A DNA stretch of 64,000 nt from a virus: the IMG/VR virus record IMGVR_UViG_3300027736_000001, positions 1 to 64,000 of that record; one strand, given 5' to 3'. Shown here in pieces: positions 40,546 to 49,882 of this stretch; position 1 is the stretch's first letter; each line of letters starts with the position of its first letter. Below the pieces are notes generated by a model. That model saw only the letters and a list, made by a program, of their open reading frames with translations. It did not search any database and had not been told where the DNA came from. The translations under genes were made by a program, and so were the position numbers.

Positions 40546-41358
40546 ATGGCGCTCGTCCTCGCAGACCGGGTAAGGGAAACTACCACCACTACAGGCACTG
40601 GCTCTGTAACGCTAGGTGGCGCGTACACGGGCTTTCAGACTTTTCTTGCTGGTATTGGCAACAGTAACAGCACCTACTACACCATTGCCAACGTAACCAC
40701 AGGCGAGTATGAGGTGGGGATTGGCACGTACACCACAGCGGGTAACCTACTCTCTCGTACAACTGTCCTAAATTCCAGCAACTCAAATGCGTTGGTAAAT
40801 TTTGCTGCGGGATCAAAAGATGTGTTTGTCACACAGCCTGCCGAACGGGCGGTGTACATAGACTCTGCGGGTACTACGGTTGATGTAAACATCCTGGCCG
40901 CTTCGGGGGACTCATCGTTCAACTCCACGGGTGCGTTAAAAATCTCGGCGGGTACGACAGGCCAGCGGCCTACGGGTGCAGTGGGCAAGATTCGTTGGAA
41001 CAGCACGTTGTCCCAGTATGAGGGGTATGACGGCGCAAACTGGACGCTTCTGGGCGGGGCGGTGATTTCCAACGACACAAGCACGGCGAGTAATTTATAT
41101 CCAGTGTTTTCCAGCGTCACGACTGGCAACGCTTCCACTTTATATACGGGCAACGCCTATTTGCTGTACAAGCCCTCAACGGGTGAATTGCAATCCAGAG
41201 TGCCAGTGGCAAGCAACGGGATTGTGGTGAACAGTTTGACAGTGGCTACCAGCTACACGATTGCGGCTGGGTACTCAGGCTCATCAACAGGCCCGATCAC
41301 CGTGTCGAGTGGTGCAGTCGTGACGGTTTCCAGCGGCTCCCGCTGGGTTGTCATTTAA
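40546..41358 (+). CDS. Tail fibre-type protein
   Basis: 270 residues, Thr/Ser/Gly/Asn-rich beta protein. The start MALVLADRVRETTTTTGTGS and the region GVGKIRWNSTLSQYEGYDGANWTLL-like (about 145-175) resemble phage tail-fibre modules found beside S74 fibres. Confidence 0.7.
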   Translation: MALVLADRVRETTTTTGTGSVTLGGAYTGFQTFLAGIGNSNSTYYTIANVTTGEYEVGIGTYTTAGNLLSRTTVLNSSNSNALVNFAAGSKDVFVTQPAERAVYIDSAGTTVDVNILAASGDSSFNSTGALKISAGTTGQRPTGAVGKIRWNSTLSQYEGYDGANWTLLGGAVISNDTSTASNLYPVFSSVTTGNASTLYTGNAYLLYKPSTGELQSRVPVASNGIVVNSLTVATSYTIAAGYSGSSTGPITVSSGAVVTVSSGSRWVVI

Positions 41359-41367
41359 GGAAAGAAT

Positions 41368-43179
41368 ATGAGTTCAATTGTTGTTTCAGGCGATACATCA
41401 GGGGCAGTGACTCTGAGCGCACCAGCAGTGGCTGGTACTGTGACTGTGACCTTGCCGTCCGCATCGGGGACGATGGCTGTGACGGGCGGCTCTCCTTCTT
41501 TTGCGGCCCTGACGGTCACGGGAGATGCCACCATTGATGGACTTACTGTTGGTCAAGGCGGCGGTAATGTAGCCACCAACACTGCGGTGGGTGCTAGTGC
41601 TTTGGCGGCAAATACGACAGGAAATTTTAACGCTGCTGGGGGTTATCAGGCTTTAATTTTGAATGCTGGAGGTCAATATAATACAGCTTTTGGTGCGGTG
41701 TCTTTAGCTGCCAATGCTGGCGGTACAGATAATTCTGCGTTTGGTACTGGCGCTTTAAATGCCAATACATCTGGAAGCTACAACACTGGGCTTGGTCGAT
41801 CCGCTCTTCAGTCCAACACCACAGCCTCAAACAACACTGCTGTAGGTTATCAGGCGGGGTATAGCATTACTGGTTCGCAATACAACACTTCAATGGGTTC
41901 GGGTGCTTTGTATTCGCACACAACTGGCAACGGTGCCTTTGGTTACAATGCACTTCGCCTGACAACTACTGCCGAATCTGTTACAGCTGTAGGAACAAAC
42001 GCTGGGTATAGCAATACAACTGGTAATTACAACTCTGCTTTTGGTAAAGACGCCCTCTACTCCAACACCACAGCCTCAAGCCTTGTTGCCGTGGGTTATA
42101 CAGCCGCGTATAAAAATACATCTGGCGCAAGCAATGTTGCCGTAGGTGCTTCTGCCCTGTATCAAAATACAACAAGCAGTAACAACACGGCTATTGGCGC
42201 AAATGCTTTAGCAAATATTACAGGCTCAAGCAACACTGGCGTTGGGCAAGGTGTTATGTACAACACAAGCTCTGGCTCATACAACACTGGTGTGGGAGAT
42301 TCTGCTTTAGGTAATGTAACTGGAAGCAACAATACCGCAGTTGGGTATCAAGCACTTACAGCCAACACCACAGCCTCATACAACACTGCTGTAGGTTATC
42401 AGGCGGGGTATAGCCAAACAACAGGGGGAGCTTCTGCTGGATACAACGCTTATTTTGGACAAAACGCAGGATATGCTTCAACTGGATACCAAAATACTTT
42501 AATTGGTCGAAATGCTGGCTCGGCAATAACAACAGGAAACGCCAATACGATTCTTGGTCAGTACAACGGCAACCAAGGCGGCGTAGACATTCGCACAGCA
42601 AGCAACATCATCGTGCTGTCTGATGGGGATGGGAATCCCCGTGCGTATCGAGATGCTACTACATGGATTCTTAGCGGCGCTACAAAAACATCAGAATATT
42701 TTTGGGCTGCTGGTATAGGAACCGCTGGTGGTCTTTATTTAGGTTCTGCTGGTTCTTCCAATGGTCTTATTTCGCAAGGTTCAAGTGGTACTGGAACGAC
42801 TACCACATACATTGGTAATGCGGCTATTACAACAGTATCTGATGTTCGATTAAAAGAAAACATTGTTGATACACAGCGCAATGCTCTTAATATTCTTGAT
42901 CAATTAAGAGTGGTAGACCATACATGGAATGACCCAAGCGACCAGTGCGAAAACAACCGCAACAGCCGTGGCACATGGATGGGTTTAATTGCTCAAGAAG
43001 CACAACCAGTCATTCCTTGGTTAGTAAACAAGCCAACAGCAGATGTTGACGAAAATGGCGACCCACAATATTGGCACATGGATTACGGCTACGCTGTACC
43101 CTTGCTTGTCAAAGCTATCCAAGAACTCAAAGCAGAGGTTGACAGCCTCAAAGCCCAAATCAACGGAGCATCAGCATGA
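41368..43179 (+). CDS. Tail fibre/spike with S74 intramolecular chaperone
   Basis: 603 residues. The middle (about 75-410) is made of repeats of the form NTAxGxxAL-xx-NTTG, like trimeric-autotransporter head repeats forming a beta-solenoid. Residues about 491-603 form a peptidase S74 domain: SDVRLKEN with its catalytic Ser491, then the long helix LVKAIQELKAEVDSLKAQI. In that family the C-terminus is cut off by itself after trimer folding. Probable receptor-binding protein. Confidence 0.85.
   Translation: MSSIVVSGDTSGAVTLSAPAVAGTVTVTLPSASGTMAVTGGSPSFAALTVTGDATIDGLTVGQGGGNVATNTAVGASALAANTTGNFNAAGGYQALILNAGGQYNTAFGAVSLAANAGGTDNSAFGTGALNANTSGSYNTGLGRSALQSNTTASNNTAVGYQAGYSITGSQYNTSMGSGALYSHTTGNGAFGYNALRLTTTAESVTAVGTNAGYSNTTGNYNSAFGKDALYSNTTASSLVAVGYTAAYKNTSGASNVAVGASALYQNTTSSNNTAIGANALANITGSSNTGVGQGVMYNTSSGSYNTGVGDSALGNVTGSNNTAVGYQALTANTTASYNTAVGYQAGYSQTTGGASAGYNAYFGQNAGYASTGYQNTLIGRNAGSAITTGNANTILGQYNGNQGGVDIRTASNIIVLSDGDGNPRAYRDATTWILSGATKTSEYFWAAGIGTAGGLYLGSAGSSNGLISQGSSGTGTTTTYIGNAAITTVSDVRLKENIVDTQRNALNILDQLRVVDHTWNDPSDQCENNRNSRGTWMGLIAQEAQPVIPWLVNKPTADVDENGDPQYWHMDYGYAVPLLVKAIQELKAEVDSLKAQINGASA
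41813..42414 (+). repeat. 53-bp near-identical duplication in the S74 fibre
   Basis: Segments 41813-41865 and 42362-42414 differ at one base, and a shorter copy begins near 42061. They code for the NTTAS-NTAVGYQAGYS repeat. Confidence 0.75.
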
Positions 43180-43490
43180 CAATTTTTACCACCACCATAA
43201 CTTCAATGTACACCTTGCAACAGCCCGACCCCAACTATGTGGTCAACGCTTTGTGGCAGGTCACGGGCGTGGACGGACAATACACCGCCAAGATCGGTGG
43301 CAACACCACCTTTGATTCCAATCAGGCCGAAACTTTCATCCCGTATGCAGACCTGACAGAAGCCATCGTCATTGGCTGGATTCCAGAACAAGCTATGGCA
43401 AGCGCACAAGCCTGTGTGCAGGGCCAGATCGACAGCATGATTACCCCACCTGTCAGCCCACAGAACACCCCTCTTCCTTGGAGCGCATAA
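43176..43490 (+). CDS. Tail fibre-associated protein
   Basis: 104 residues, starting MTIFTTTITSMYTLQQPDP and ending PPVSPQNTPLPW. Common conserved type next to fibre genes in phages (tentatively DUF7936, unverified). Overlaps the S74 fibre gene by 4 bp. Possibly a fibre assembly helper. Confidence 0.65.
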   Translation: MTIFTTTITSMYTLQQPDPNYVVNALWQVTGVDGQYTAKIGGNTTFDSNQAETFIPYADLTEAIVIGWIPEQAMASAQACVQGQIDSMITPPVSPQNTPLPWSA

Positions 43491-44498
43491 ATGGCCTCAT
43501 CAATCAACGCATCCACTACCGCCGGGGTAGTAACGACTGCTGACACTTCGGGCGTGTTAAACATTCAAACTGCCGGGACAACGGCGATCTCCATTGACGC
43601 AAGCCAAGCAGTATCGTTTACCAACGCACCCACAGTCACAGGCGGCACAGCCAATGGTGTGGCCTATCTCAATGGCTCAAAGGTGCTGACCACGGGTAGT
43701 GCGTTGGTGTTTGATGGTACGAATGTTGGACAAAATGGTGCGGCGAGTGCATGGGCTGGTGCTGGTCGATATGCTTACCAAATCAACGACACAGTTGTTG
43801 GTTATTTCTCCGCAAAAACTAGAGCTGAATTTACCTGCAACTATTACTACAACGGCTCTTTAGATAAATATATCCAAAATGGATACGCAGGTCTGTACTT
43901 GATTGACAGTACAACTGGAAACCACACTTGGTATACCGCACCAAATAATACTTCTGGTGCTAATGCAACAATGACCACCACCCAAGCAATGACCCTTAAC
44001 GCCAATGGCGCATTGGCTTTGCTAGGTGCATCAACATCAGCTACAGGTATCGGCATCACCTTCCCCGCAACTCAATCAGCATCATCTGACGCAAGCACGC
44101 TGGATGATTATGAGGAGGGGACTTGGACTCCTACATTGGGTGGAACCAGCACGTACACCATTCAAGCTGGAACTTATGTAAAAGTCGGAAAAATGGTTAC
44201 TGTGTGGTTTGATTTTGCCGTAGCCGCAATGGGTACTGGTCGCACCAACGGCTCAATTACTGGCTTACCTTTTTCTTCAAGGGTTTCTTCTTATCCACAA
44301 GGAATGGGGGGTTGTATAGGGTACTTTGCTCTTTTAGGTTTAAATGTTTATGCTGTTTTTGCTAGAACTGATAACAACTCATCAACTATTCAAATATCTT
44401 GTTCAACAGCCGCCGCAACTACTGTTAATGATGGGCCAAACATATTTGTAGCAAGTAGCCGAATTACAGGCACTATGACTTATGAAGCAAATGCTTAA
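43491..44498 (+). CDS. Tail fibre-type protein
   Basis: 335 residues. Opening MASSINASTTAGVVTTADTS and a central repetitive, Thr/Ser/Gly-rich stretch resemble fibres; the C-terminal domain has a jelly-roll-like look (DDYEEGTWTPTLGGTSTYTI, then GRTNGSITGLPFSS). No S74 domain. Probably an alternative or accessory fibre. Confidence 0.7.
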   Translation: MASSINASTTAGVVTTADTSGVLNIQTAGTTAISIDASQAVSFTNAPTVTGGTANGVAYLNGSKVLTTGSALVFDGTNVGQNGAASAWAGAGRYAYQINDTVVGYFSAKTRAEFTCNYYYNGSLDKYIQNGYAGLYLIDSTTGNHTWYTAPNNTSGANATMTTTQAMTLNANGALALLGASTSATGIGITFPATQSASSDASTLDDYEEGTWTPTLGGTSTYTIQAGTYVKVGKMVTVWFDFAVAAMGTGRTNGSITGLPFSSRVSSYPQGMGGCIGYFALLGLNVYAVFARTDNNSSTIQISCSTAAATTVNDGPNIFVASSRITGTMTYEANA

Positions 44499-44533
44499 TT
44501 AAAACAGTTTGACTATACACAAAGGAGCACACC

Positions 44534-44788
44534 ATGTCACTCACCAAAACCACCGCTGTCGATCAAATCACCGTCACTGAGAACGGCATCGTGCTGTACC
44601 GTGAAGCTACACGCATCATGGAAGATGGCAATAAATTGAGCGAAACCTACCATCGCTCTAGCCTCACTCCGGGCCAAGACTTGACGGGAATCCCTGCCAA
44701 TGTTGCGGCAATCTGCAATGTGGCTTGGACTGCTGAAGTCATTGCGGCGTATCAGGCTCAAGTGGCGGCACAATCACAAGGAGCATAA
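44534..44788 (+). CDS. Tail fibre-associated small protein
   Basis: 84 residues, with a strand-rich start (KTTAVDQITVTENGIVLYREATRIMED). Similar small proteins occur between fibre genes in related phages. Strong Shine-Dalgarno AAAGGAG. Confidence 0.65.
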   Translation: MSLTKTTAVDQITVTENGIVLYREATRIMEDGNKLSETYHRSSLTPGQDLTGIPANVAAICNVAWTAEVIAAYQAQVAAQSQGA

Positions 44789-44790
44789 CC

Positions 44791-46083
44791 ATGGCGATCA
44801 CGCTAGACGGAACCACTGGGATCACCACCCCAGGACTTACAAACACAGGCTCAACGACCATTGTTGCCCTGACCACCACAGGCAACACCATCCTTGGGGA
44901 TGCCAGCACAGACACGCTCAATGTGGGCAACGGCAATCTGGTGACTGATGCAAGCGGGAATGTGGGTGTGGGTGTTACGCCTAGTGCTTGGGCAACCTAT
45001 AAAGCAATTGATGTTTTAGGCTATGCCAGCTTTTCAAGCTACAACGGCAATGAAGCTGATATGTCAACCAATGCGTATTACAACGCAGGATGGAAATATA
45101 AAAACACTGCGGCGGCAACTTTATATCAGCAAGATGCTGGTGTTCATCGTTGGCAATATGCTACTTCGGGTACGGCAGGAAATGCTATTACTTGGACTCA
45201 AGCAATGACCCTTGATGCGTCTGGAAATATGTTTTTGGGTGCCACAAGCGCAAGCATGGGTACGCCTAGATTTTTTGCAACGGGATCAAGAGCAAATGAT
45301 GGTGTCGTAAACTTTCAAAACACCACCAACACAAGTGATGTAAATCACGGCGTTATTAACATAATTAATTCTGCTACTGGTGCGACTGGTAATGATGCCC
45401 GTGTCATGTTTTCATTCAGACAAGTTGGAGCGACTACGGGTCTTGACCCAATGGCTAGTATGGGGGCAGTCAAAGAAGCTGGAGATATGGCGGCGGCTTT
45501 GCAATTTAATACTCGATCTGCCAGTGGTTCATATTCTGAAAAAGCCCGTATCGACGCCAGCGGTAACTTGTGCGTTGGAAATACAAACACTGCCCCCGGT
45601 TCTGGAAACACTGTAACTGGGTGTACGCTTAATGGGGGTTTGGGTATTGGTTATTTTAGTCGCTCAAACGATTCATCTTTAATCATAAATACCAACGCTA
45701 ATGGTAAAGTGTCTCGCATTTACCGTTCTGGAAGTGAAGTTGGAGACATTACTGTTACGACTACAACTACATCATTTAATTCAACATCAGATTACCGCTT
45801 AAAAACTGTTGTTGGCGCAGTATCTGATTCTGGCTCTCGCATTGATGCACTTGAGCCTATTGAGTACACATGGAACTCAACTGGTTTACGCACCCGTGGT
45901 TTTTTGGCGCACAAGTTTCAAGAAGTTTATGCAAATAGCGTAAACGGCACAAAAGACGCTATTGATGCAAATGGAAATCCAGAATACCAATCAATGCAGG
46001 CAGGAAGTTCTGAAGTTATTGCAGACCTTGTTGCTGAAATTCAATCCCTTCGTAAACGCCTTGCGGCACTGGAGTCAGCATGA
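44791..46083 (+). CDS. Second tail fibre with S74 chaperone
   Basis: 430 residues. Thr/Gly/Asn-rich fibre body and a C-terminal S74 domain (about 333-430) with SDYRLKTVVG, IEYTWNST, GFLAHKFQEVY and a final coiled coil (ADLVAEIQSLRKRLAALES). A second S74 protein in one phage suggests two fibres or alternative receptors. The fibre bodies of the two S74 genes are unlike each other. Confidence 0.85.
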   Translation: MAITLDGTTGITTPGLTNTGSTTIVALTTTGNTILGDASTDTLNVGNGNLVTDASGNVGVGVTPSAWATYKAIDVLGYASFSSYNGNEADMSTNAYYNAGWKYKNTAAATLYQQDAGVHRWQYATSGTAGNAITWTQAMTLDASGNMFLGATSASMGTPRFFATGSRANDGVVNFQNTTNTSDVNHGVINIINSATGATGNDARVMFSFRQVGATTGLDPMASMGAVKEAGDMAAALQFNTRSASGSYSEKARIDASGNLCVGNTNTAPGSGNTVTGCTLNGGLGIGYFSRSNDSSLIINTNANGKVSRIYRSGSEVGDITVTTTTTSFNSTSDYRLKTVVGAVSDSGSRIDALEPIEYTWNSTGLRTRGFLAHKFQEVYANSVNGTKDAIDANGNPEYQSMQAGSSEVIADLVAEIQSLRKRLAALESA

Positions 46084-46241
46084 TTAAACTGGAACTGCCA
46101 ATTGACGCTGTAAACATGATCCTTGGGGCTTTGGGGGAACTTCCATCCAAGACCAATGCAATGGCCCTGATGTTGCTCATCAAAGAGCAGGCCGACCCCC
46201 AAGTGCCCAAAGAAGAACCCATAGCTGAAACTGTGCAATGA
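46080..46241 (+). CDS. Small conserved-looking phage protein
   Basis: 53 residues (MIKLELPIDAVNMILGALGE start), with ATGA overlaps at both ends. The IKLELPxxAVNxILGALGELP-like pattern is one I recall from podovirus tail clusters. Function unknown. Confidence 0.65.
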   Translation: MIKLELPIDAVNMILGALGELPSKTNAMALMLLIKEQADPQVPKEEPIAETVQ

Positions 46242-47164
46242 TCTTTGGAGCAGCGGCATTTGCTCAAGCACCGTTCGCTGCGGCGGCGGGGAACTTCTTC
46301 GCTTGTGAAGTTGCTGAAACTGCCACTGCCACCGACTCCATAGAGGCTCTCGCCACCTTTGCCACCAACTTTGCCGATACTGCAACAGCCACGGACGCTA
46401 CGGCGTCCAGCTTCCAAATCAACTCATCGGTCAGTGAAACCTCAACCGCAACGGACAGTACGGCCTCCCTTGTAACGGTCAACGCTGCGGTCGATGAAAC
46501 AGCCACGGCAACGGACACCACTGCTTCCACCGCCACATTTGGCACGGCTGTCAGCGAAACCGCCACAGCCACAGACAACATATCCAGCTTGCCAACCTAC
46601 GCCGTGTCCACCTCCGACACTGCCTCGGCCTCTGATGCCACTGAAGCTGGCGCTGTGTTCACCCCGCAAATCAACGAGACAGCCACGGCAACGGATGCCA
46701 CTTCGTCCATATTCATATTCCTCTGCGCGGTAGATGAGACCTCAACTGCCACAGACACGCCGTCATCAAAAACCACGTTCCCAACCGCAGTCAGCGAAGC
46801 CACATCCGCTGCCGACACTACTGCATCCAAACACACAGCCATTTGCTCTGTCAGCGAGTCCGTCACTGCCACCGACACAGTAACCACAGCCGCCACAGTC
46901 TTGGCGTCCGTTCAGGAATCCGTCACTGCGGCTGATGCTTTTGTGCGCCGACTGCTCTGGGAGCCGATAGATGACGATCAGTCTCCAGGCTGGACAAGCA
47001 TCCCTGCAACGGTGACAATCAGCGATGTAGCCACATTTGGTAGTTTGGTGTTTGGGGATGTGTCTATAGCGGGTCAATTCAACGAGACCTGGGCACCTGA
47101 CAACTCCCAGTGGACTCAAATCAATGACACGCAAACCCCCACATGGACAGAAGTTGTTCAATAA
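46238..47164 (+). CDS. Thr/Ala repeat fibre-like protein
   Basis: 308 residues. About ten tandem units of around 22 residues with core SETATATDxTAS (for example at 31-33, 48-52, 66-74) make most of the protein, followed by a C-terminal domain with Trp/Asp-rich DDDQSPGWTSIPATV. Likely a fibrous shaft or adhesin-like tail part. No named family. Confidence 0.65.
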   Translation: MIFGAAAFAQAPFAAAAGNFFACEVAETATATDSIEALATFATNFADTATATDATASSFQINSSVSETSTATDSTASLVTVNAAVDETATATDTTASTATFGTAVSETATATDNISSLPTYAVSTSDTASASDATEAGAVFTPQINETATATDATSSIFIFLCAVDETSTATDTPSSKTTFPTAVSEATSAADTTASKHTAICSVSESVTATDTVTTAATVLASVQESVTAADAFVRRLLWEPIDDDQSPGWTSIPATVTISDVATFGSLVFGDVSIAGQFNETWAPDNSQWTQINDTQTPTWTEVVQ

Positions 47165-47173
47165 GGAAAACCA

Positions 47174-48682
47174 ATGAGTACGTATTCATCAAGTCTTCGG
47201 ATAGAACTTCCCAGTGATGGCACCCAGGCGGGTACGTGGGGAGACACGACCAACAGTAATCTGGCATACATCCTAGACACATCCGTTGCCGGGTACCAGA
47301 CGGTCAGTGTCACTGCCGCCAGCCAAGCCCTGACATTTACCAACGGCCCAACGTCCACGGCAGCAAGCAATCAAGCTGTGTATGCCATGTTGCGGTTCAC
47401 CACCACGACTGGGGCAGCTTTTGCTGTCTATGCGCCGCCAAACTCCAAGGCATATATTATTTGGAACAACAGCGGATACTCGTTGACCATCTACAACTCG
47501 ACTGTGATTGGCAATACCACAGCAGCGGGTACTGGGGTTACGGTTACCAATGGCTCCAAAATCATGGTCTGGTCTGATGCAACCAATTTCTATGAACTGC
47601 AAGCAGCCAATCTGACAGGTACTTTGGCCGTTGCCAATGGTGGTACGGGCGCAACCACAGCAGCCAGCGCAAGAACAAACTTAGGGTTAACCATTGGTAC
47701 GGATGTTCCAGCCCCCACCGGTACGGGCGCATCTGGTACTTGGGGCATTTCTATCTCTGGCAACGCTGCCACGGCCACGAACGGACTGACTACAGGCAAT
47801 TACAACAGCTATGCACCTACGCTGACAGGCACGGGGGCGTCGGGTACTTGGGGTATTAGCATTTCTGGCAACGCTGCCACTGCCACAAACGGTTTAACTA
47901 CAGGTAACTACAACAGCTACGCGCCTACGCTGACAGGCACAGGTGCGTCGGGTACATGGGGCATTTCTATTTCTGGCAACGCTGCCACCGCCACAAGTGC
48001 AACTTCGGCTACAAACGCCACCAATGCAACAAACGCAACCAATTCAACTTATGCCACAAACCCGGCATCTGGTGGGTCTTTCATAACTTCCAGCAACATT
48101 GCTTCCCAGTCTGTTGCCTCTGCTACAAACGCCACCAATGCAACAAACGCCACAAACGCTACGAACGCTACCAACTCAACCTATGCTACAAATCCAGCTT
48201 CGGGCGGGTCTTTCATAACTTCCAGCAACATTGCTTCACAGTCCGTTGCTTTTGCTACAAACGCCACCAATGCAACAAATGCTACCAATGCAACAAGTGC
48301 TACTAACGCAACAAGTGCAACCACTGCCACAACTGCCACAGCCCTTACCACGGCTTCAGGCTCAGCCCCTTCATACTCCGCCAGAGCGTGGATTATGTAT
48401 GACGATACTGGCGCTTCACCCACAATTACAGCCAGCGCTAATGTGAGCAGTATTACGGACGGGGGGGCTGCAATAGTTACTATTAACTTTTCAACAGCCA
48501 TGCCAGACGCCAATTATGTTGTTCTAGGTTGCGCCAGTGATGACAATGCGGCAAATCGTGGGGTCAATGTTTTTGGAACACCCGCAGCAAATCAGTTGGC
48601 AGGTAGTGTAAAAATTACCACTTACACCCCATTTTCAGGGGCAAGCCCAGCAACGGGCACATACGTTGCAATAATCCGATAA
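47174..48682 (+). CDS. Long fibre protein with tandem repeats
   Basis: 502 residues. Conserved fibre N-terminal domain (STYSSSLRIELPSDGTQAGTWGDTTN), a 36-residue unit repeated three times (GTGASGTWGISISGNAATAT ... NYNSYAPTLT), then long ATNATN-type stretches and a globular C-terminal domain (AWIMYDDTG onward). The start resembles the conserved head-attachment part of phage tail fibres. Confidence 0.75.
   Translation: MSTYSSSLRIELPSDGTQAGTWGDTTNSNLAYILDTSVAGYQTVSVTAASQALTFTNGPTSTAASNQAVYAMLRFTTTTGAAFAVYAPPNSKAYIIWNNSGYSLTIYNSTVIGNTTAAGTGVTVTNGSKIMVWSDATNFYELQAANLTGTLAVANGGTGATTAASARTNLGLTIGTDVPAPTGTGASGTWGISISGNAATATNGLTTGNYNSYAPTLTGTGASGTWGISISGNAATATNGLTTGNYNSYAPTLTGTGASGTWGISISGNAATATSATSATNATNATNATNSTYATNPASGGSFITSSNIASQSVASATNATNATNATNATNATNSTYATNPASGGSFITSSNIASQSVAFATNATNATNATNATSATNATSATTATTATALTTASGSAPSYSARAWIMYDDTGASPTITASANVSSITDGGAAIVTINFSTAMPDANYVVLGCASDDNAANRGVNVFGTPAANQLAGSVKITTYTPFSGASPATGTYVAIIR
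47720..47999 (+). repeat. 108-bp tandem repeat in the fibre gene
   Basis: Three units begin at 47720, 47828 and 47936 (period 108 bp = 36 residues). The third is partial. Confidence 0.8.
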
Positions 48683-48693
48683 AAGGACGCATC

Positions 48694-48897
48694 ATGACAA
48701 AACACATTATTTACCCAACAGATGAAGGCGGCGTGGCTGTAGTCACTCCCACGCCTGAGTGGTTGTCCCACGCAGGAAACACAATAGAAGCGCTTGCGGC
48801 CAAAGACGTTCCTGCGGGCAAACCCTTTAAGATAATTAATGTGGCAGACCTACCTACTGACCGTACATTTCGGGACGCATGGGAGTATCAAGCATGA
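48694..48897 (+). CDS. Tail fibre assembly-associated protein
   Basis: 67 residues, starting MTKHIIYPTDEGGVAVVTPT; a pattern I recall from phage tail clusters (xxxIIYPTDxGGVAVxxP). Probably a small fibre accessory. Overlaps the next gene by 4 bp. Confidence 0.7.
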   Translation: MTKHIIYPTDEGGVAVVTPTPEWLSHAGNTIEALAAKDVPAGKPFKIINVADLPTDRTFRDAWEYQA

Positions 48898-49127
48898 GCA
48901 TAGTAATCAACATTACGAAAGCAAAAGCCATTGCGCACGGGCTACGCCGAAACGCCCGTGAAAAAGAATTTAAGCCCTATGACGAGATCATAATGAAGCA
49001 AATTCCAGGCAACGACTACGTTGCAGCAGAAGCGCGGCGTCAAGAATTAAGAGAAAAATACGAGGCGATGCAGATGGCTATTGATACTGCTACAACCATT
49101 GACAAAATTAAAACAGCTTTGGGGTAA
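48894..49127 (+). CDS. Tail cluster hypothetical protein
   Basis: 77 residues from ATG 48894 (MSIVINITKAKAIAHGLRRN). Basic N-terminal helix and a C-terminal helix. ATGA overlap with the previous gene. The motif NITKAKxIxHxxRRxxRExEFxPYDExI is one I recall from phages. It ends TAA just before the gene with an ATT start. Confidence 0.7.
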   Translation: MSIVINITKAKAIAHGLRRNAREKEFKPYDEIIMKQIPGNDYVAAEARRQELREKYEAMQMAIDTATTIDKIKTALG

Positions 49128-49130
49128 CAA

Positions 49131-49700
49131 ATTGATCCCATCACGGCATTCGCACTTTGCAAGGGAGCCTATGAAGGCATAAAGGGGTGCGTTGCCGTTT
49201 ATCAAGACCTGAAGAAGACAGGCAATGATCTGACAAAGATCACCACGGAAGTGGGTGGGGCGCTCTCAAAGTTTTTCAAAGGCCACGCAGAGCTTGAAGC
49301 CAGCCACGAAAAAGCAGAAGTACAACGGGAAGACAACCAGAAAAAGGGGATTAAAGACGACCTTGCCACACAAGCCATAGACAATGTGATGTATCTGCGG
49401 CAGACCAAGCAGTTTTACGCCGACCTTGAGAAAATGGTGCGCTGGGAGATGGGAATGCCTGATATGTGGCGTGACATCGTAGAAGAGTACCAGCGGCTCT
49501 TGGATCAGAAATCGGAACAAGCGGCTCGTGAACTGTACGAAAAGCGGGTGAAAGCATGGCGGCGACAAAGGTTAAAAAATCAGATACTGGACAGGGTGCT
49601 GGAAACGGTGGTGGTGGTTTTCGTAATCGGATACCTGATATGCCTAATGTGGATAATCAGTCTTCATCATCGGGGTCGTTTGGATACCTTTTTGTCCTGA
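49131..49700 (+). CDS. Membrane protein of lysis region, probable ATT start
   Basis: 189 residues if ATT at 49131 is the start (read as Met-Asp-Pro-Ile-Thr-Ala). The frame is clearly coding from there: DPITAFALCKGAYEGIKGCV matches the MDPxTA start I recall for phage proteins of this type, and there is no in-frame ATG or TTG before GTG 49251. A UAA readthrough from the upstream gene (same frame) is the alternative. Ends with one membrane helix (VVVVFVIGYLICLMWIISL). Overlaps the next membrane gene by 145 bp. Confidence 0.6.
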   Translation: MDPITAFALCKGAYEGIKGCVAVYQDLKKTGNDLTKITTEVGGALSKFFKGHAELEASHEKAEVQREDNQKKGIKDDLATQAIDNVMYLRQTKQFYADLEKMVRWEMGMPDMWRDIVEEYQRLLDQKSEQAARELYEKRVKAWRRQRLKNQILDRVLETVVVVFVIGYLICLMWIISLHHRGRLDTFLS

Positions 49701-49882
49701 CACTGTTCGCACTGGTCTTTGTGCTGATGATCCCTCTGGTGGGGATGCTATATGTGGATACCATGGTTGTGAAACGGGAGGCCCGAGCGCAGATGGAAAA
49801 AACCGAAAAACTGCGCAAGCAGATTGAAGACGAAAGGAAAAAAGATGACGGAAAAACTGGAAGCCAAATCGGCCCTCATTGA
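49556..49882 (+). CDS. Small membrane protein of lysis region
   Basis: 108 residues. Gly/Asn-rich soluble start, one strong membrane helix (YLFVLTLFALVFVLMIPLVGMLYV), then a charged coiled-coil-like tail (ARAQMEKTEKLRKQIEDERKK). It overlaps the previous gene by 145 bp in another frame and the next by 38 bp. May be part of lysis or inner-membrane remodelling. Confidence 0.6.
   Translation: MAATKVKKSDTGQGAGNGGGGFRNRIPDMPNVDNQSSSSGSFGYLFVLTLFALVFVLMIPLVGMLYVDTMVVKREARAQMEKTEKLRKQIEDERKKDDGKTGSQIGPH

Noticed and set aside
48000-48330. Short regular repeats (ACNAAC/GCNACC words) that look array-like
   Set aside because: They code for ATNATN stretches in the fibre; there are no spacers and no cas genes, so this is not CRISPR.
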